10,468 nucleotides of DNA. It comes from Chloroflexia bacterium (GTDB lineage: Bacteria > Chloroflexota > Chloroflexia > Thermomicrobiales > UBA6265). A model generated the notes under the pieces. That model was not told the origin of the DNA and ran no database searches. It saw only the letters and a program-made list of their open reading frames with translations. Within the stretch, counting starts at the first letter, position 1. Each line of letters begins with the position of its first letter. Positions 6,089 to 10,468 of the stretch are shown here, one piece after another. The stretch is taken from assembly GCA_013696525.1 (NCBI GenBank), contig JACCYK010000626.1, positions 1 to 10,468 on the forward strand. Reading direction: 5' to 3'. The translations under genes were made by a program, and so were the position numbers.

Positions 6089-7350
6089 TGATCACCTTGC
6101 CAACACCATCGCGAGAACTACTTCCCGCGAACCTTCCTCTCTCATTCCAAGAGTGGCGATCGCGGCTCGATAGCCAACACGTCCCGGCCGTGATCGGCAT
6201 TGCCGGCTCCCGCGGCAAGACGACCGTCATCCGCATGGTCGAGGCGATCTTCCGTGAATCCGCGCTGCGCACCGCGGTCTGGACCGACCAGGGCATCGAG
6301 GTGAACGGACGGCGGCAGCGCGGCGAGCTGGTGCCATGGTCGCGGGCCCTCGAACGCCTCGGCGACAACAGCCTCGATGTGGCAATTCAGGAGCTCGACT
6401 GGTCGCTCGTGCATGCCGTCGGCTTGCCGCCACGAAGCTACCCCGTGGTCGCCATCACCAACCTGTGTGTCAACAGCGACTCCTGCATGGTCCGCACCGA
6501 GTCGTTGCTCGCCGACCGGGCGCTGCCCAAGTTGCGAGCGGCCGCCCGTCATGACGGTGTGATCGTGCTGAATGGCGAGGATTTTTCGGTCGCTGATCGA
6601 ACCGAAGCGATCGCGAGTACTCCCATCCTGGTCGGGCTGAGCAAAGATACGCCGCTCGTCCGCAAGCACCTCCAGCATGGCGGCACCGCGGCTTGGACCA
6701 CCCGCCAAGAGCTCCGGCTGGGCACCGTGGCCACCAGCGGTCCGCTCGGGTCTGTCGTAGATCTGCCGTTTGCCTTGCACGGGGCGATCGGGTTCCAAGT
6801 CCACAATGCCTTGATGGCTGCCGCCATTGCTCGTTCATGTGGGATTCCAGGAACCACCATCGCCGCCGCGCTGGCTAAGTTCGAGATGTCACCGGCGGCA
6901 ATGCCGGGCTCGTTCAATGTGCTTTCGATCGGAGATGCGATCGTCGTCGTCGATCGTCCTGTCCCGTCATGGTTCCTGCGAACTCCTCTCCGCGGGATCT
7001 TTCATTTGCTGCCGGGGCACCGCCTGATCACGATCGCGGGGAAGCTGGAAGCGGTGCCCGACGACGACCTGGTGGAAACCGGCCGGTTGCTCGGGCGGGC
7101 CGGCGGCGCCTTAGTCCTCCACGGCAGCACCGAGCGGCCCGAGCGGACTGCCTTGCTGCGGCAAGGCGCCGCCGCCAATGAAGTACCGCCGGTGGTGATT
7201 CACGTTGGCACGGAACGGCAGGCGATCAGCCGCGCCCTCCGCATGTTGCGGCCCGACGACCTCGCCTATGTCTTGGCTGACCAACCAGCGATGGTGTTAC
7301 GCGCCCTCGAACGGGCGCAACTCCGCATCCGTACGCCCGTGTCCGCGTAA
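6088..7350 (+). CDS. Stand-alone Mur-ligase-like protein, related to the C-terminal half of cyanophycin synthetase
   Basis: Mur-type ligases use ATP to join an amino acid to a carboxylate through an acyl phosphate. This 420-residue protein has the Mur P-loop GIAGSRGKTT at 37-46, then a stretch laid out like CphA and CapB/PgsB ligases: DVAIQELD at about 97-104, VVAITNL at 120-126, a lysine at 148, DGVIVLNGED at 156-165, FQVHNALMAAA at 236-246 and MPGSFNVL at 272-279. There is no ATP-grasp domain, so it is not a full cyanophycin synthetase. Two expected motifs are altered: the TN...DHLG segment reads TNLCVNSDS, and the VDYAHNP-type motif reads VVDRPVPSW at 287-295. It may have a different substrate or weak or no ligase activity. 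ATG 6088 shares a base with the rdgB stop and has GGAG 7 bases upstream; a TTG one codon earlier is less likely. The function is unknown, and a cell-wall role is only a guess from glmS context. Confidence 0.82.
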   Translation: MITLPTPSRELLPANLPLSFQEWRSRLDSQHVPAVIGIAGSRGKTTVIRMVEAIFRESALRTAVWTDQGIEVNGRRQRGELVPWSRALERLGDNSLDVAIQELDWSLVHAVGLPPRSYPVVAITNLCVNSDSCMVRTESLLADRALPKLRAAARHDGVIVLNGEDFSVADRTEAIASTPILVGLSKDTPLVRKHLQHGGTAAWTTRQELRLGTVATSGPLGSVVDLPFALHGAIGFQVHNALMAAAIARSCGIPGTTIAAALAKFEMSPAAMPGSFNVLSIGDAIVVVDRPVPSWFLRTPLRGIFHLLPGHRLITIAGKLEAVPDDDLVETGRLLGRAGGALVLHGSTERPERTALLRQGAAANEVPPVVIHVGTERQAISRALRMLRPDDLAYVLADQPAMVLRALERAQLRIRTPVSA

Positions 7351-7378
7351 CAAACAACAAACTCAACGGCTAACCCGT

Positions 7379-9055
7379 ATGACCGAGCTCAGCAACGCCG
7401 AGATCGCCGCCGTGTTGGATCGATACGGCGTCATGCTGCAACTCGCGGGCGAGAGCCCCTTTCGCGCCCGTGCCTACGCTCGCGCCGCGGAATCGGTACG
7501 CGACTCGGCGGAACCAGTCGCCGCCCTCCATCGCCGGGGCCGTTTGCGCACCCTTCCCGGTGTCGGGGGCGGTCTGGCCGCGGCGATCGCGGAGCTGGTG
7601 ACGACCGGAGAATACGAGCTCCTCGCGGAGCTGGAGGCAATTGTCCCAAGTAGCCTGATCGAGCTGCTGTCGGTGCCTGGAATCGGCCTCAAGACCGCCA
7701 TTCGCCTCTTTCAAGAGCTCGGCATTACCAACCTCGAAGCCCTCGAGACGGCCCTCGCGGACCGTAAGATTGAGCAGACGAAGGGCTTGGGAAAACGGAC
7801 GGCGACGACGATGTGGCTCGGCCTAGAATCGGTTCGGCGTCGCACGGGGCGCCTCCGGCTCGGCACCGCCCGGCCAATTGCGCTCGCGCTATTGGAGCAG
7901 GTCCGGACCGTGGTCCCGGAGGCCCAGGTCAGCCTCGCCGGCAGTGTGCGACGCTGGGAAGAGACGGTGGCCGACATCGATCTCGTCGTCGCGTCACCGC
8001 CCGGCGACCGCGCGCTCGATGGCGTGAGTCTCCTCCCAACCGTCGCCACTATTTTGGAACGGGGGCCGGAGCGCGCCCGCTTTCGACTCCAACACGGGGT
8101 CGAGGTCGATGTCTTCTGGTCGCCTCCGGAGCGATTTGGCACAACCTTGTTGGCCGCGACCGGCACCCCGCGCCACCTTCAGCTCCTTGGCGACCACACC
8201 AGTGGCGCCGCCACCGAGGACGAGCTGTACAATCGGCTCGGTCTGCCCTGGATTCCGCCGGAGCTGCGCCACGGCACGGATGAGGTGCGTCGTGCCGCCG
8301 AGATCACGGAGCTGATCACGGTCTCGGACATCAACGGAGAGTTTCACTGTCACACGACGTGGAGCGACGGGACCGCGACCGTGGCGGAGATGGCGACCGC
8401 GGCCGCCGCGCGGGGTTACACGTTCCTCGGCATCTCCGATCATAGCCAGGGGTTGGGCGTTGCCAACGGGTTGTCGCCGGAACGGCTCGCGGCCGAAAGA
8501 GCCGAGATCGATGCGGTCAATGCTCAGGGCGGGATTCGACTGTTGAAGGGGGCCGAGGTCGAGGTCCATAGCGATGGCCGGCTTGATTATGATGACGACG
8601 TCTTGTCCCGGCTGGACATCGCAATCGCGTCACTACACGTTGGGTTGCGGCAACCTCGGGCTCAGCTTACGGGCCGGCTACTCGATGTCTTCGCCAATCC
8701 AAACGTGGACATCGTCGCGCACCCCAGCGGCCGGCTGATCGAGCAACGAGATGGCGGCGATTTTGATTGGAGCCGCGTGTTTGCCGCGGCCGCCGCCGCT
8801 GGCACCGCGCTCGAAATCAATGCCGACCCGGCCAGGTTAGACCTCTCGGCCAGGCACGCCGCACGGGCGCTCGCGGCCGGCTGCCTGATTACGATCAACT
8901 GCGACGCTCATGCTCCGAACGGGTTTGCCGCCATTGATTTTGGGGTCGCCATTGCCCGCCAAGCCTGGGCGAAGCCAGAGCAGATCCTCAACTGCTGGTC
9001 GCTGGATCGGATCGATGCCTGGCTTGACGAGCGCGGTTCAGGCCGCGGACCGTAG
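7379..9055 (+). CDS. polX: DNA polymerase X with C-terminal PHP domain
   Basis: Bacterial PolX fills short gaps in base-excision repair and carries a manganese-dependent PHP exonuclease/phosphoesterase. The 558 residues give the usual order: an N-terminal 8-kDa-type region with GESPFRARAYARAAE at 24-38 and helix-hairpin-helix motifs LPGVGGG (59-65), VPGIGLK (99-105) and KGLGKR (135-140); the polymerase palm with AGSVRR (187-192) and the catalytic DID at 199-201, plus D244 in VEVDVF; the thumb with LGLPWIPPELR at 287-297; then the PHP domain from about 317, with FHCHTTWSDG (322-331), ISDHS (352-356), GAEVEV (391-396), ASLHVG (417-422), AHPSGR (447-452) and NCDAH (507-511). All metal-binding clusters appear intact. 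Start ATG 7379 gives a family-like N-terminus; the open frame extends upstream only over the Mur-like gene. No Shine-Dalgarno is visible in the 28-base A/C-rich gap, which is unlike its neighbours. The gene converges on dnaE. Confidence 0.95.
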   Translation: MTELSNAEIAAVLDRYGVMLQLAGESPFRARAYARAAESVRDSAEPVAALHRRGRLRTLPGVGGGLAAAIAELVTTGEYELLAELEAIVPSSLIELLSVPGIGLKTAIRLFQELGITNLEALETALADRKIEQTKGLGKRTATTMWLGLESVRRRTGRLRLGTARPIALALLEQVRTVVPEAQVSLAGSVRRWEETVADIDLVVASPPGDRALDGVSLLPTVATILERGPERARFRLQHGVEVDVFWSPPERFGTTLLAATGTPRHLQLLGDHTSGAATEDELYNRLGLPWIPPELRHGTDEVRRAAEITELITVSDINGEFHCHTTWSDGTATVAEMATAAAARGYTFLGISDHSQGLGVANGLSPERLAAERAEIDAVNAQGGIRLLKGAEVEVHSDGRLDYDDDVLSRLDIAIASLHVGLRQPRAQLTGRLLDVFANPNVDIVAHPSGRLIEQRDGGDFDWSRVFAAAAAAGTALEINADPARLDLSARHAARALAAGCLITINCDAHAPNGFAAIDFGVAIARQAWAKPEQILNCWSLDRIDAWLDERGSGRGP

Positions 9056-9065
9056 GAACGTCCGG

Positions 9066-10468
9066 CTATGACGCGACGGCCTCGAGCTCCGGTTGGTACA
9101 ATTCCACTTGACCCGGACCGAGAATCTCCGTCAACTCCGCCTCCAAGAGCTGGCTCCAATTGAGATGCCGCCCGCCGCACCGCAGCTGCAGCAGCCGCGA
9201 ATCCCGGCCCGGAAGTTGGAGGATCAGCCGATCTTCGCCTTCGTGCCGCTGGAAGACGGCGTCGAGCCGATGCATCACTTGAATATCCGCCCAGACATCT
9301 TTCGATACCGGGAGCCGGAGACGAATCGTTCGCCGCGGCGGCGCCTGAACGCCCTCGATCGGAAGCTCAGCCGTCGCCGTCTCGCAGATCAGTTGGAACG
9401 ACTCCCCGCGACGATCGAGCTTCGCCTCGATCAGCAGGATCGCGTCGCTGGCCCAGAGCTCGTTGGTCCGCTCGAAGGTGTCTGGGAAAGCGACCAGCTC
9501 GATGCTGCCGGTGAGATCCTCAAGCTCGACGATCGCCATCGTCCGGCCCTTCTTCGTCCCGATCCGCCGGGCGTTGACCACCATCGCGATCAGCCGCACC
9601 TTGTCGCCCGCGGTCCGCTGCAAAATGCCTTCAATGTCCAGCAACCGTCCCGATCCCGAGCTGCGCGGTTGCGTCGCCAGCACGTCACTTAAAGGGTGGG
9701 CGCTCATGTAGAGCCCAAGCAACTCTTTTTCCCAGGTCAGCAGGTCACGTTGGGGCAGCTCGGGCGCCGGTGGCAACCCCGTCCCACCGGGGATCGGAGC
9801 CGGCAAATCGCCTAGGTCGAAGAGCCCGATTTGTCCCTTGGCGATCGCCTTTTGGTTTCGCTGGCCGGCCGCGATCGCGGCCGGCAGCGCCGCCAGCACC
9901 CGCGAGCGCGGTCCGAAGCAGTCCAGGGCACCGCATTTGGCAAGCGATTCGAGGACCCGACGACTGATGATCGACCAATCAATCGCTTCGCACATCGCCT
10001 CGAGGCTGGCGAAGGCGGCGTCCGCTCGGTTGTCGCGGGCGGCCACGATCGCGCGGACCGCGCTTTCCCCCGCGTTCTTGACCGCCCCCAACCCAAACCG
10101 CACCGCGGCGCTGCCGTCCGCTTGCGGTTCGACGCTAAACTCGAGCCGGCTCCGGTTGGCATCCGGCGGCAGAACCGGGATCCGCGCCCGCCGGCATTCC
10201 GCGACGTTCGAGACGATCTTGTCGGTGTTCCCGATTTCAGACGACAGCAACGCGGCCATGAATTCAACATGGTGGTTCGCTTTGAGGTAGGCGGTTTGGG
10301 CGGCGATGACCGCGTACGCGGCACTATGAGCTTTGTTAAAGCCGTAGCCGGCAAACCGCTCGATCAGCTCAAAGACATCGATCGCCAACTTCTTGCTCAG
10401 TCCGTGCTCGACCCCCCCGGTGATGAAGCGATCGCGATATTTTGCCATCTCCTCGGGCAGCTTCTTCC
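9066..10468 (-). CDS. dnaE: DNA polymerase III subunit alpha, C-terminal part (5' end outside window)
   Basis: DnaE is the replicative polymerase subunit. The visible 466 residues plus stop are roughly the last third to two-fifths of a usual protein of about 1,150 residues. The frame is open to the right edge, so the ATG at 10448 is an internal methionine. In order it shows KKLPEEMAKYRDRF and FAGYGFNKAHSAAYAVIAAQTAYLK (fingers region), GLGAVKNAGESAVRAIV and a helix-hairpin-helix region ending SLAKCGALDCFG, then KGQIGLFD at about 9813-9836, whose QIGLF matches an internal beta-clamp-binding motif. Next come ELLGLYMSAHPL and the OB fold with KKGRTMAIVELEDLTGSIELVAFPDTF (about 9489-9569), followed by a C-terminal tail of about 110 residues. 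It ends with TAG at 9066-9068, ten bases from the polX stop on the other strand. No missing motif is seen in the visible part. PolC is excluded by the domain order. Confidence 0.96.
   Translation of the reverse strand, partial: KKLPEEMAKYRDRFITGGVEHGLSKKLAIDVFELIERFAGYGFNKAHSAAYAVIAAQTAYLKANHHVEFMAALLSSEIGNTDKIVSNVAECRRARIPVLPPDANRSRLEFSVEPQADGSAAVRFGLGAVKNAGESAVRAIVAARDNRADAAFASLEAMCEAIDWSIISRRVLESLAKCGALDCFGPRSRVLAALPAAIAAGQRNQKAIAKGQIGLFDLGDLPAPIPGGTGLPPAPELPQRDLLTWEKELLGLYMSAHPLSDVLATQPRSSGSGRLLDIEGILQRTAGDKVRLIAMVVNARRIGTKKGRTMAIVELEDLTGSIELVAFPDTFERTNELWASDAILLIEAKLDRRGESFQLICETATAELPIEGVQAPPRRTIRLRLPVSKDVWADIQVMHRLDAVFQRHEGEDRLILQLPGRDSRLLQLRCGGRHLNWSQLLEAELTEILGPGQVELYQPELEAVAS

Noticed and set aside
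7205..7378. Upstream extension of polX into the Mur-like gene
   Set aside because: The added residues are an out-of-frame reading of the Mur-like coding sequence. PolX similarity begins only after ATG 7379.
9046..9064. Small inverted repeat CGGAC/GTCCG across the polX and dnaE stop codons as a bidirectional terminator
   Set aside because: Only five base pairs with a 9-base loop and no T tract on either strand; likely chance in GC-rich sequence.

Overview
The window is a GC-rich bacterial chromosome segment (clearly above 60% G+C by eye), densely packed with housekeeping genes. I see no mobile element, CRISPR array, tRNA or rRNA. The gene set and protein style fit a free-living high-GC bacterium. 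A Chloroflexota/Thermomicrobia-like source is my best guess, but it is weak and rests on overall impression, not a search.

Left block, minus strand: gcvT (glycine cleavage T protein, running off the left edge, with an apparent one-base frameshift near position 64) lies downstream of purB (adenylosuccinate lyase). The 471-base gap at 2416-2886 separates purB from the divergent glmS. It holds candidate promoters for both directions and, most notably, a glmS ribozyme at about 2565-2697. The ribozyme is recognisable from its conserved core and from at least six helices that all pair correctly. A roughly 190-base spacer with two hairpins lies between the ribozyme and the glmS ribosome binding site.

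Central block, plus strand: glmS (glucosamine-6-phosphate synthase), tatD-family nuclease, rdgB (XTP/dITP pyrophosphatase), a stand-alone Mur-ligase-like protein and polX (family X DNA polymerase with PHP exonuclease domain). The first four overlap by 4, 4 and 1 bases, and polX follows after 28 bases, so they probably form one transcript starting upstream of the ribozyme. Two themes share this operon: amino-sugar/cell-wall precursor supply (GlmS, perhaps the Mur-like protein) and nucleotide-pool or DNA maintenance (TatD, RdgB, PolX). If the transcript is continuous, self-cleavage triggered by glucosamine-6-phosphate would expose the whole mRNA to decay.

Right block, minus strand: the C-terminal third of dnaE (DNA polymerase III alpha) converges on polX with only 10 bases between the stop codons and runs off the right edge.

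The strongest observation is the glmS ribozyme and its position at the head of a mixed-function operon. Secondary ones are the Mur-like protein with altered motifs, the GlmS isomerase-site substitutions, and the gcvT frameshift.
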